From an uncultured Arachnia sp. (GTDB lineage: Bacteria; Actinomycetota; Actinomycetes; Propionibacteriales; Propionibacteriaceae), in the NCBI GenBank assembly GCA_947493705.1, contig CANLSH010000017.1, forward strand, positions 1 to 64,000: a stretch of 64,000 nucleotides of DNA. The letters are read 5' to 3'. The notes beneath the pieces are model-generated. The model did no database searches. It saw only the letters and a program-made list of their open reading frames with translations, and had not been told where the DNA came from. How positions within the stretch are numbered: position 1 is the stretch's first letter; each line of letters opens with the position of its first letter. Positions 16,481-24,182 of the stretch are shown here, in pieces. The translations under genes and the position numbers were made by a program.

Positions 16481-17101
16481 ATGAACGTTGATGCCACGGA
16501 ACTGAGCTTGGACGGCCAAGCCACCCCAGCGGCTGAGGATGCCTTCGAGACCGAGGCGCTCAGCCACGTGGACAAGCTCTACGCCGCCGCGCTGCGCATG
16601 ACGCGCAATCCCGCCGACGCCGAGGACGTCGTACAGGAGACCTACGCCAAGGCTTTTGCCTCCCGGTCCACCTATCGGCCCGGCACCAACCTGAAGGCGT
16701 GGCTCTACCGAATCCTCACCAACACCTATATCAACACCTATCGCAAGGCAGCGCGATCCCCCAGAACGAGTTCCGGGGCTGATGTGGAGGACTGGCATCT
16801 GGCTCGCGCAGCATCGCATGACTCCTCCGGTTTGCGCTCCGCCGAGATGGAGGCGTTGGACCAAACCCCGGACGCCGCCGTCTCAGACGCCATGTCCGGG
16901 CTTCCGGAGAATTTTCGTATGGCGGTCTACCTCGTGGACGTCGAAGGCTTCTCCTACAAGGAGGCTGCGGAGATCATGGGGACCCCGATCGGCACTGTCA
17001 TGAGTCGGTTGAACCGGGGACGCTCCCTGCTGCGCGAGGCACTCGCAGGGTATGCGGCGGAACGGGGCATCGCCCGCTCGACCCGGGATGCCTCCTCATG
17101 A
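16481..17101 (+). CDS. sigR: ECF RNA polymerase sigma factor of the SigR/SigH thiol-stress type
   Basis: Group IV sigma factor of 206 residues. Region 2 ([21 protein letters not shown], then [16 protein letters not shown]) and region 4 ([40 protein letters not shown]) follow mycobacterial SigH closely. It should direct transcription of thioredoxin and other thiol-homeostasis genes when released from its anti-sigma factor. ATG 16481 gives about the same N-terminal length as SigH; ATG 16406 and 16445 are alternatives, and 16406 would be almost leaderless from the predicted promoter. Its stop overlaps the rsrA start (ATGA). Confidence 0.93.
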   Translation: MNVDATELSLDGQATPAAEDAFETEALSHVDKLYAAALRMTRNPADAEDVVQETYAKAFASRSTYRPGTNLKAWLYRILTNTYINTYRKAARSPRTSSGADVEDWHLARAASHDSSGLRSAEMEALDQTPDAAVSDAMSGLPENFRMAVYLVDVEGFSYKEAAEIMGTPIGTVMSRLNRGRSLLREALAGYAAERGIARSTRDASS

Positions 17102-17367
17102 CCGACGGAGCCATGTGGAGCCACGATCACGACGAACTGGACGACTGTGTGCGGGCACTCGAAGCCGTCCACGCCTTTCTGCACAACGAGCTGGCGGAAT
17201 CCGACGCTGATCTGATCCGTCTCCACCTCCATGCCTGCGAACAGTGCATGGAGAACTTCGACATCGAATCCACCATCACTGAGATGATCCGACGGAGTCA
17301 ACCGGTGCCCAGCGTGCCGGACACCCTCGTCGCGCGCATCACGCTGATGCGGCGGCCGCACCGCTGA
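17098..17367 (+). CDS. rsrA: Zinc anti-sigma factor RsrA/RshA
   Basis: Redox-sensing anti-sigma factor of 89 residues. The ZAS motif His43-x3-Cys47-x2-Cys50 plus Cys17 reproduces the four zinc-site residues of Streptomyces RsrA (Cys11, His37, Cys41, Cys44) with every spacing kept, only shifted by six. Disulphide stress should oxidise these cysteines, expel zinc and free SigR. It is co-translated with sigR by a 4-bp overlap and ends at a bidirectional terminator. Confidence 0.93.
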   Translation: MTDGAMWSHDHDELDDCVRALEAVHAFLHNELAESDADLIRLHLHACEQCMENFDIESTITEMIRRSQPVPSVPDTLVARITLMRRPHR

Positions 17368-17384
17368 GCGCTCAGGAGATGATG

Positions 17385-17413
17385 AACCCCCGCCCCAGTG
17401 TGGAGCGGGGGTT
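17385..17413. terminator. Bidirectional terminator between rsrA and the bL37 gene
   Basis: Perfect 9-bp stem AACCCCCGC (17385-17393) / GCGGGGGTT (17405-17413) with an 11-base loop. It is followed by TGTTGG on the plus strand and CATCATC on the minus strand. It sits between convergent stop codons, so it can serve both genes. Confidence 0.75.
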
Positions 17414-17430
17414 GTTGGATGCCGAGACGG

Positions 17431-17505
17431 TCAGGCGTTGGGACGCTTGCCGTGGTTGGCCTTGTTCTTACGGCGTGAACGACGCTTGCGTCCAGTCTTG
17501 CCCAT
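17431..17505 (-). CDS. Ribosomal protein bL37, 24 residues
   Basis: A tiny, extremely basic protein read on the strand opposite to its neighbours. It begins MGKTGRKRRSRRKNK and ends ANHGKRPNA, the signature I know from the 24-residue bL37 subunit found in mycobacterial ribosome structures. AGGAG ends six bases before the ATG. Position between rsrA and the PdtaS kinase gene suggests conserved synteny. Genes this short are often missed by automatic calling. Confidence rests on the ending and the strong ribosome-binding site. Confidence 0.88.
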   Translation of the reverse strand: MGKTGRKRRSRRKNKANHGKRPNA

Positions 17506-17625
17506 GGTGACTCCTCTGGTTGCTGTGATGGAACCAACCCCATAGTGCCAGAATTTCTGTCCGCGCCAGAACTCCGCCGAGATCTCCGCTGGGTCACAAC
17601 GAACAAGGAATGGCAGGGTAGCTCC

Positions 17626-19062
17626 ATGGTGCTTTCCCATCTCGATGACCTGTCCCACGAACAATGGCTCACGGCCTTCGTCGCCCAGTGGCACTTGCTG
17701 GCTGACCTCAGCTTCTCCGATCTGCTTCTGTGGCTTCCGCGCGACGCCGGTGAGCGTTTCGAGTGCATCGCCCAGATCCGTCCAGTGACAGGACCGACGG
17801 CACTCGAGGACGATGTGATCGGCGAGACGATCACGCATGAGCCGGATCATGCCGTGACCGTGGCGTTCATGACGGAGCAGATCGCCGAGACCAGCGACAA
17901 TGAGCTGAACGCTGGCATTCCTGTCGATGTGTGGGCGGTGCCCATCATGCGCCGCGGCGTGTGTGTCGCTGTCCTGGAGCGCCACACCAATGTCATGGGA
18001 TTGCGCGCACTGGGAGCGCTTGAGGAGAATTACATGGAGGCTGCAGGGGTGTTGACCTCCATGCTGCTGGAGGGACAGTTTCCACTCACCGCCCCCATGG
18101 ACAAAGCGCTGGCCCCCAAGGTGGGGGACGGTGTCGTGCGCGTGCAACCCGATGGCCTCATCAGTTATGCCTCACCCAACGCCATCACTGCCTATCGCCG
18201 CCTCGGGGCTTCCGGTGACATCGAGGGGGAGAACTTCGGGGACCTCACCAGGGGTCTCCGCCATGGCGTGGAGACCGTGGGACAGACGATGCTCTCGGAT
18301 GTGCGCCAGCAGCGCGCTGCCGTGTTTGACGTGGAACAGTCGCGTGCCTCGATGCGGTTCGTACTGCTGCCACTGGTGGTGGGTGAGATGTCAGTGGGCA
18401 TGCTGGTGCTGTGTCGCGACACCACCGACCTGCGCCGTCGGGACCGCATGCTGGTCACGAAGGACGCCACGATCCGGGAGATCCATCACCGCATCAAGAA
18501 CAATCTTCAAACGGTGGCGGCCCTGCTCAGAATACAGTCGCGCCGAATGAAATCCGACGAGGGGCGCGAAGCGCTGCGCGACGCCATGCGGCGGGTCTCC
18601 TCCATCGCCGTGGTGCACGACACCCTGAGTCACACCCTTGAGGATGACGTCGCCTTCGATGCAGTGTGCGACAGGATCCTGCGCATGGTGGGGGATCTGG
18701 CAGCCAGTTCAGGGGAGGTCCGTACCAAGCGCGTCGGCAGCTTCGGGGTGGTGCCCTCCGCCACCGCCACGTCATTGGCAATGATGATCACGGAGCTGTG
18801 CCAAAACGCAATTGAACACGGTTTGCAGAGCTCTTCCGGGTCGCTCGAAGTACGTCCCCTTCTCAGTGCGGACAAGCTGCTGGTGGATGTTGTCGACGAC
18901 GGCGCAGGTCTGCCTGAGGGCTTTGACATCAACCGTCAGGACAGCCTCGGGCTTGCCATCATCTCCACACTTGTGGAGGACCTCGGAGGCACGGTGGAAC
19001 TGATGGCCCGTGAGGACGCAGACGGAACGCGGGCACGTCTGGTGCTACCTCTCAGCGACTGA
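17626..19062 (+). CDS. pdtaS: Sensor histidine kinase of the PdtaS type (HisKA_2 family)
   Basis: Cytosolic sensor kinase of 478 residues without membrane segments. A GAF-like domain (about 1-150, starting with QWHLLADLSFSDLLLW) is followed by a PAS domain (about 170-270), a HisKA_2 dimerisation/phosphoacceptor region with HHRIKNNLQTV (His287/His288) and a HATPase domain (ITELCQNAIEHG, DDGAGLP, LGLAII). In mycobacteria PdtaS phosphorylates the ANTAR regulator PdtaR; no such partner lies in this window. ATG 17626 is chosen because it matches the family N-terminus; an upstream GTG-type frame extends to 17545. Confidence 0.9.
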   Translation: MVLSHLDDLSHEQWLTAFVAQWHLLADLSFSDLLLWLPRDAGERFECIAQIRPVTGPTALEDDVIGETITHEPDHAVTVAFMTEQIAETSDNELNAGIPVDVWAVPIMRRGVCVAVLERHTNVMGLRALGALEENYMEAAGVLTSMLLEGQFPLTAPMDKALAPKVGDGVVRVQPDGLISYASPNAITAYRRLGASGDIEGENFGDLTRGLRHGVETVGQTMLSDVRQQRAAVFDVEQSRASMRFVLLPLVVGEMSVGMLVLCRDTTDLRRRDRMLVTKDATIREIHHRIKNNLQTVAALLRIQSRRMKSDEGREALRDAMRRVSSIAVVHDTLSHTLEDDVAFDAVCDRILRMVGDLAASSGEVRTKRVGSFGVVPSATATSLAMMITELCQNAIEHGLQSSSGSLEVRPLLSADKLLVDVVDDGAGLPEGFDINRQDSLGLAIISTLVEDLGGTVELMAREDADGTRARLVLPLSD

Positions 19063-19123
19063 AACGTTCCGGCCCCCGACTCCGGTAAGCTCTGTCGGCA
19101 TCGTAGTCAACAGCACATTCCTC

Positions 19124-20395
19124 ATGGTGAGCACACCCATCACTGCTCACACCCTGAACGCCACCCCAGTGGTCCGCGGACTGGTCCGGGCTGGCCACCG
19201 GGTCTTCTGGTACGCAGGTCGACAGTTCGCAGCGCATGTGACTCGAGCCGGTGCCACGCACGTCACATTCGATCGTGCTGAAGACTTTGCCACCGGGGGC
19301 CTTGAGCGGTTCGTCTCGAACGGATCGATGGACGGCTTGGCCATGGTGCGGGATCTCTTCCGCAATGTCGTGGTACGGCAGGCCAGAGCGCAGCAACAAG
19401 ACATAGAGGAGTTCGCTGAGAGGGAGCACCTTGACGGGATCATCTCGGACACACTGATGCTGGGCGCGGGCATCGCGGCGACACGAACAGGGGTGCCCTG
19501 GAGCACCATCGGGGATGGACCACTACTGTGGCACGACTCGGACACGCCACCTTTTGGGACGGGGCTGCCTCCCTTGGCCGGTGTCGCCGGCAGGCATCGC
19601 AACCTGACGGTGAAGCGTGCCATTGACCGATGGCTATTCGCCGATGCGCACGCCGAATACAACGCACTGCGCTCTCAAGTGGGATTGTCTCCCGTCAGCT
19701 CTCTGCAGCTGGCTGGCCTGTCGCCCCAACTGCACCTGCAGGGGTGCTCACCGGCATTTGAATATCCGCGAGCCAACATGCCCCCCAGTATTCACTTCGT
19801 CGGCGCCCTCGGTCCCGGGCCCGGCGTCGCCCCGCCGGTGCCGAGAAGGTTTCTGCGAGAGCATCGCACCCGTCCGCTGGCTTTTGTGACGCAGGGCACA
19901 CTACGCCGGAATCTGAAAGAGCTCGCGGTTCCAGCCGCGAGGGCACTTGAGGATGATGGGTACGACGTTCTCATCGCTGCAGGCACAAGATCACGGGATC
20001 GCTCGCGATCGATTCTGGGATCCATCGGCAGCCATGTCGGCATCGTTGACAGCGTCGACTACCACGCCGCGTTGAACGAGTCCGATCTCTTTGTGACCAA
20101 TGGTGGATACACCGGCGTGACGCTCGCCCTGGCCGCCGGGGTTCCCGTGCTGCAGGCGGGCGCTACGGAAGAGAAGGCAGACATCGGTGCGCGTGTGGAA
20201 TGGGCCGGGGTGGGCGCTTCGCTGCGCCGGACACGGCCATCCGTTGCGCAGCTTCGGCGCACAGCTCGACGGCTCATGGATTCAACCGCGCGTGCGGCGG
20301 CGTCGCGGCGGGTCGCTGAAGAGATGGCGGAGTACGACGCCACCTCGCTTGCAGCTGAGCTGGTGGGTCAACTTGTCGGTGTGCACGAACGATGA
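19124..20395 (+). CDS. GT-B glycosyltransferase (GT1/MGT-like)
   Basis: Putative UDP-sugar glycosyltransferase of 423 residues with the two Rossmann-like halves of the GT-B fold. The acceptor half opens MVSTPITAHTLNATPVV...LVRAGHRVFWY; the donor half ends with FVTNGGYTGVTLALAAGVPVLQAGATEEKADIGARVEW, the nucleotide-sugar motif with NGG instead of the common HGG. ATG 19124 cuts slightly into the first beta strand (STFLMVS), and no better start lies between it and GTG 19010, which would overlap pdtaS by 53 bp; the true start is uncertain. It overlaps the ABC ATPase gene by four bases, implying joint function. Confidence 0.78.
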   Translation: MVSTPITAHTLNATPVVRGLVRAGHRVFWYAGRQFAAHVTRAGATHVTFDRAEDFATGGLERFVSNGSMDGLAMVRDLFRNVVVRQARAQQQDIEEFAEREHLDGIISDTLMLGAGIAATRTGVPWSTIGDGPLLWHDSDTPPFGTGLPPLAGVAGRHRNLTVKRAIDRWLFADAHAEYNALRSQVGLSPVSSLQLAGLSPQLHLQGCSPAFEYPRANMPPSIHFVGALGPGPGVAPPVPRRFLREHRTRPLAFVTQGTLRRNLKELAVPAARALEDDGYDVLIAAGTRSRDRSRSILGSIGSHVGIVDSVDYHAALNESDLFVTNGGYTGVTLALAAGVPVLQAGATEEKADIGARVEWAGVGASLRRTRPSVAQLRRTARRLMDSTARAAASRRVAEEMAEYDATSLAAELVGQLVGVHER

Positions 20396-21318
20396 GTGAG
20401 GGCGAAGTCGTTCTCGCTCTGAACGACGTCACGAAGCGGTTCTCATCTGGATCAGGCATGGTCAGCGCACTCGAAGGTGTCTCCGCGTCGGTACGACGGG
20501 GCGAGCGAGTGGCCCTCCTGGGCGCCAACGGAGCGGGCAAGACAACGTGCATGGACCTTGTGTGCGGCGTTACCGCACCGACGACAGGGCGCATCACTGC
20601 TCTGGGTGTCACACCGCGTCACGCGGTCCGGCAGGGGCGCATGACCGCGGTTCTGCAAACGGGCGGACTGTTGAGAGACCTCACCGTGCTGGAGACGGTG
20701 CAGGTCATCGCTGGGCTGCATCGCCGCCCGGAGCGTGTTGAAACCGTCCTGCTGGAAGCAGGGCTCACTGCTGTGCGCAGGCGATTGGTCGGTCGCTGCT
20801 CCGGTGGGGAACAGCAACGGCTCAAGTATGCGTTGGCGCTGATCCCGGACCCGGAAGTGCTGGTGCTCGACGAACCTGCAGCAGGCCTGGATGTGGCGGG
20901 AAGAGCGGCGCTGTGGGACCACGTGGGTCAACGTGCGCAGCAGGGAACCACCATCATCTTTTCCACGCATCATCTGGAAGAGGTGGAGCAGATGGCTGAG
21001 CGTGTCCTGCTGCTGCGGGAGGGCAAAGTGGTGGCTGACCAGGAAATTCGAGAACTCCTGGGACCGGCGGCCCCCGTGACGATCTTGGCTCAACTCCCCA
21101 CCCCGGCAGCTGTTGCCCAGGCAGTCCACAGCCTGGGCGATCTTGAAGGTGTTCACGACGACGGATCCGCTGAGGAGCGCTTACGGCTGGTTGCCGCTCC
21201 CCAAGTCTCGGACGCGGTTGCCGCTCGGCTCCTCGGAGAATTCCGGGCGGCGCACCTCCTCGTCATCCCACAAACCCTTCGTGGAAAAATGGCGGACATG
21301 ATGGCCGGAAGGCGTTGA
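20392..21318 (+). CDS. ABC-2 type exporter ATPase
   Basis: ATP-binding subunit of 308 residues resembling DrrA/NodI-type exporter ATPases. Walker A is GANGAGKTT, the signature CSGGEQQRL (variant of LSGGQ), Walker B VLVLDEPAAGLD, H-loop STHHLEEVEQ. A C-terminal extension after residue 220 is typical of drug and glycolipid exporters. ATG 20392 overlaps the upstream glycosyltransferase stop (ATGA); the permease follows one base after its own stop. Together these suggest export of a glycosylated product. Confidence 0.9.
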   Translation: MSEGEVVLALNDVTKRFSSGSGMVSALEGVSASVRRGERVALLGANGAGKTTCMDLVCGVTAPTTGRITALGVTPRHAVRQGRMTAVLQTGGLLRDLTVLETVQVIAGLHRRPERVETVLLEAGLTAVRRRLVGRCSGGEQQRLKYALALIPDPEVLVLDEPAAGLDVAGRAALWDHVGQRAQQGTTIIFSTHHLEEVEQMAERVLLLREGKVVADQEIRELLGPAAPVTILAQLPTPAAVAQAVHSLGDLEGVHDDGSAEERLRLVAAPQVSDAVAARLLGEFRAAHLLVIPQTLRGKMADMMAGRR

Positions 21319-21319
21319 C

Positions 21320-22075
21320 GTGCTTGGCCCCTTCATCATTGTTGAACTCAAACGATTGGCACGCGATCCCGTATCCGTGTTCTTCATCGCTCTGCTACCG
21401 GTGTTTCTCTTCCTGGCGTATGCCTGGGGAGTCAGTCTGCCCTCGGGGCCACTGGGCGTCGCTGACGTGGATGCATATGTGATGGTGGGTATGGCTGGCT
21501 ACGGAGCCGCGACAGCCGCCGCCAATGTCAGCGGACACGCAGCTGTTGAGCGACTGCAGGGCTGGGGGAGACAGCTCAGTCTGACGCCGCTGACTGACGC
21601 CGGATTCGTTGTGGTCAAGGCGGTGGTGGCCATGGTGGTGTCCACCGTGCCCATCGTTGGGACCTTTGTCGTCGGCTGGCTCTCAGGGGTCAGCCTTCCA
21701 CCGGCCACGTGGCTGATTCTCAGCTCGATCCTGTTGAGCGGATCGTGGATGTGGGCAGCTTACGGACTGATTCCTGCCCTTGCTTTTCGCAGCGAGGCCG
21801 CAGTGGCCGCAGCCACGGGTGGGCTCGTGATCCTGGCCTTCATGGGCAACGTGTTCATTCCTCTGGAAGGTGTTGCTGCGTCGGTGGCCCGATGGACACC
21901 GCTGTACGGATACGTGTCCCTTGCCCGTTATCCCATCACATCCGGTCAGCCGCTGCTGGACGGTGGGGCGGGGGCAGAACCGTGGTGGCTCCCGGCCCTC
22001 AACGTGCTGGCGTGGAGCCTGGTCTTTGCAGTGACGGCGTGGCAATTCGTCGCCCGGGCCCGGTCACGCGCCTGA
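21320..22075 (+). CDS. ABC-2 type exporter permease
   Basis: Membrane subunit of 251 residues with about six hydrophobic segments and the ABC-2 layout: a first helix near residues 18-38 (VSVFFIALLPVFLFLAYAWG), then a cluster of five, with a hairpin before the last helix. It starts with GTG 21320 directly behind the ATPase gene. Its end overlaps the end of the convergent glycosyltransferase gene by 12 bp. Confidence 0.87.
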   Translation: MLGPFIIVELKRLARDPVSVFFIALLPVFLFLAYAWGVSLPSGPLGVADVDAYVMVGMAGYGAATAAANVSGHAAVERLQGWGRQLSLTPLTDAGFVVVKAVVAMVVSTVPIVGTFVVGWLSGVSLPPATWLILSSILLSGSWMWAAYGLIPALAFRSEAAVAAATGGLVILAFMGNVFIPLEGVAASVARWTPLYGYVSLARYPITSGQPLLDGGAGAEPWWLPALNVLAWSLVFAVTAWQFVARARSRA

Positions 22076-23302
22076 GATATCTTCGAGTGCTGCAACGGTC
22101 GCGCCACACCCATCCTCTGTGCTGAGAGAGCTCGCCACGCGCGCGGCTCCTCTGGCGAAGCGTTGTGCTGACTCCCCGACGGTCAGGGCGCGAAGCTGCC
22201 GTGCGAGCAGTGGGGCGCCCAGCCTCCAGCGCGGCACTCCTTGCGGTCCCGCCCCAAGAGTGTGTACGCGTCGGGCGTAGTAGCCCTGATCCCCCAGGTG
22301 TGGGACGACCATGGCGGGGCGACCGCATTCGAGCGCTGCATGCGTTGTACCAGCGCCACCGTGATGGACGACAGCCGCAACGCGGGGCATCAGCGATGCG
22401 TGCGGAGCGCCGGGCGCGTTGTACACCCAGTCGTTGACGGCACCGCGGGCAACAGCATCGGACTGCAGGACAACGCGGCGGCCTGCGGCCCGGGCGGCGG
22501 TGAGAAAGAGTTCGACGTCGCGAGCAGGTGAGACAGCGGGGCAGGTACCGAAGGTCATGAGGACCGGTGAGGTCCCGGATGCAAGAAAATCGGACAGCTC
22601 TGCATCCAGCGAATCATGACCGGTGCTTTCAGCAGCAGTGACCCAGCCTGTCTGGCGGACTTGCTCGGGCCAGCAACGCGACGGTGGCGCAAGAGTGGGG
22701 CTGGTAGCCATCAGCACAGGTCCACGACTCAGCGGGCGAACAGATCGCGTACCCAACCGCTTCGCCATGTCCGAAGTGTGTGCCTCGGCGAGCTGCTCGC
22801 TGAGACGCCACATGAAGCTGGATCCCATCAACGCCGCAACAGATCCACCGAGCGCGGGCGCCAGGGCGCTGCTGGCAGCCGACGAGGCAGGGAGCAGGGG
22901 GGCAAAGAGTACGGGAACAACTGTGGCGCCCAGATGTGACCCGAGCAGGCGGGTTGCGCCGGCAGTGACAATTCCAGTCACCACCACATCTCCGGGTGCC
23001 ACCCGTTCGATGATGACATCGTTGACGAGTGATGCAGAACCGGCCAGGCGACGAAGCATTGTCGCGAACATGACGCCCGGCTGGGCCAGTGCAAGCCAAC
23101 GACGGGCAGGATGCTCGGGCCAAAGAGCCGCGGTGTCAGCAGGAATCGGGGCATATTCAACGCCCAGGGCGGCCGCCAGGCCGGCATAGGGAGCCAGGCC
23201 GACCACCACCGCCCGATGCCCCCTCGAGGTCAGCTCCGCGGCCAGCCGCAGCTGCGGCATGACATCGCCCATTGAGCCCACGCCGATCAGGACGAAGCGC
23301 AT
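22064..23302 (-). CDS. GT-B glycosyltransferase (GT1 family)
   Basis: Second glycosyltransferase of the cassette, 412 residues. It opens MRFVLIGVGSMGDVMPQLRLAAELTSRGHRAVVVG and carries the donor-site signature HHGGAGTTHAALECGRPAMVVPHLGDQ near residue 330, clearer than in its neighbour. This resembles the sterol/macrolide/rhamnolipid glycosyltransferase branch. It lies 15 bp downstream of whiB1 on the same strand, so it may be co-transcribed with that regulator, and it converges with the ABC exporter. Acceptor unknown. Confidence 0.85.
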   Translation of the reverse strand: MRFVLIGVGSMGDVMPQLRLAAELTSRGHRAVVVGLAPYAGLAAALGVEYAPIPADTAALWPEHPARRWLALAQPGVMFATMLRRLAGSASLVNDVIIERVAPGDVVVTGIVTAGATRLLGSHLGATVVPVLFAPLLPASSAASSALAPALGGSVAALMGSSFMWRLSEQLAEAHTSDMAKRLGTRSVRPLSRGPVLMATSPTLAPPSRCWPEQVRQTGWVTAAESTGHDSLDAELSDFLASGTSPVLMTFGTCPAVSPARDVELFLTAARAAGRRVVLQSDAVARGAVNDWVYNAPGAPHASLMPRVAAVVHHGGAGTTHAALECGRPAMVVPHLGDQGYYARRVHTLGAGPQGVPRWRLGAPLLARQLRALTVGESAQRFARGAARVASSLSTEDGCGATVAALEDISGA

Positions 23303-23317
23303 GGTGCCCGTGGTGGA

Positions 23318-23569
23318 TCAGGTGTTGCGAAGTCTGGAACGGGCGGCACGGCGTTTGATGGCCCGGCGCTCGTCCTCGCTCATACCGCCCCAAACGCCAT
23401 GATCCTGGCCTGCTTCGAGAGCCCATGCCAAGCACTGCTCCCGAACTTCGCAGCGTTGGCAAATTTTTTTCGCATCCTCGATCTGCTGGAGAGCTGGTCC
23501 TGTGTTCCCCACGGGGAAGAACAACTCAGGATCCTCCGTAAGGCAGGCAGCCTTGTGGCGCCAATCCAT
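23318..23569 (-). CDS. whiB1: WhiB-family iron-sulfur regulator, WhiB1 type
   Basis: An 83-residue WhiB protein. The four cluster ligands are Cys9, Cys37, Cys40 and Cys46 (C-x2-C-x5-C), followed by the GVWGG turn and a basic tail (RRAIKRRAARSRLRN) for DNA or sigma-factor contact. In mycobacteria WhiB1 is an essential, nitric-oxide-sensitive regulator that binds the primary sigma factor. GAAGGAG lies 12 bases before the ATG. A 210-bp intergenic region separates it from the divergent membrane protein gene; no clear promoter could be assigned there. Confidence 0.95.
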   Translation of the reverse strand: MDWRHKAACLTEDPELFFPVGNTGPALQQIEDAKKICQRCEVREQCLAWALEAGQDHGVWGGMSEDERRAIKRRAARSRLRNT

Positions 23570-23779
23570 CTGTGTGACTCACTCCTTCTGTCGGAATCCA
23601 CCCGGAGGGTTGATCCCGTGGGAACCAGAACAAGACCTGTTCGGGGCTAGTGGGGGGCTAGAGCAACTTACTGTGCTCGACCACGATAGACAAGCCCCGG
23701 CTCACGTGGGGCCAGTGTCAAAAGAAAACCTGGTGAAAATAGTTGTGTTGTGGCAACCGGCCGGGCAGGCTTGCGGGCC

Positions 23780-24175
23780 ATGGGCCTTCTCACACGCGTG
23801 TTCCAACCACCTGCCCTGGGGGTGGCCGTGGTGGGCGCGGCCCTGTCCGGATTCGGCATCATCGGCGTGGGCATCGGCTCCATGGCGGTCGCGCATGCGG
23901 GCTTCAGCCTGGGGATTGGGGCCGTCCTGATCCTGTACGGGGCGTTGGTGTTGTTCGGTGCCTGGCTGGGGTTGCGTCGCAACAGTTGGGCTCGCGGGAT
24001 GATCGTCGCACCTGGGCTGCTCCACATCGCAACGGCGGTCAGCTTTTTGCAGTCCGACGACATGCCCCAGGTGATCGGCGCATCAGTGGCGCTCGTCGCG
24101 TTGGTGGCCACCGTTGTGGCGGCCGTACTGCCCAGCACTCGTCACGCGCTGGGTGGACAGCTGGAAACTGAATGA
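23780..24175 (+). CDS. Four-helix membrane protein, function unknown
   Basis: A 131-residue protein with four strongly hydrophobic segments (about 8-32, 37-57, 73-90, 98-118) and short loops; no enzymatic motif is visible. It is divergent from whiB1 and converges with galK, only 7 bp between stops. A conserved integral membrane protein gene also lies close to whiB1 in mycobacteria as I recall (Rv3217c region), so this may be its equivalent. ATG 23780 is used; GTG 23750 would add ten residues. Confidence 0.65.
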   Translation: MGLLTRVFQPPALGVAVVGAALSGFGIIGVGIGSMAVAHAGFSLGIGAVLILYGALVLFGAWLGLRRNSWARGMIVAPGLLHIATAVSFLQSDDMPQVIGASVALVALVATVVAAVLPSTRHALGGQLETE

Positions 24176-24182
24176 TTGCCTC

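Noticed and set aside
17545..17625. N-terminal extension of the PdtaS-type kinase
   Set aside because: The extra residues match nothing in the family, and a plausible start with AGGGT in front lies at 17626.
23570..23779. Cyclic-AMP receptor site or promoter upstream of whiB1
   Set aside because: TTGACA occurs on the minus strand but without a -10 partner, and no TGTGA-N6-TCACA palindrome was found.
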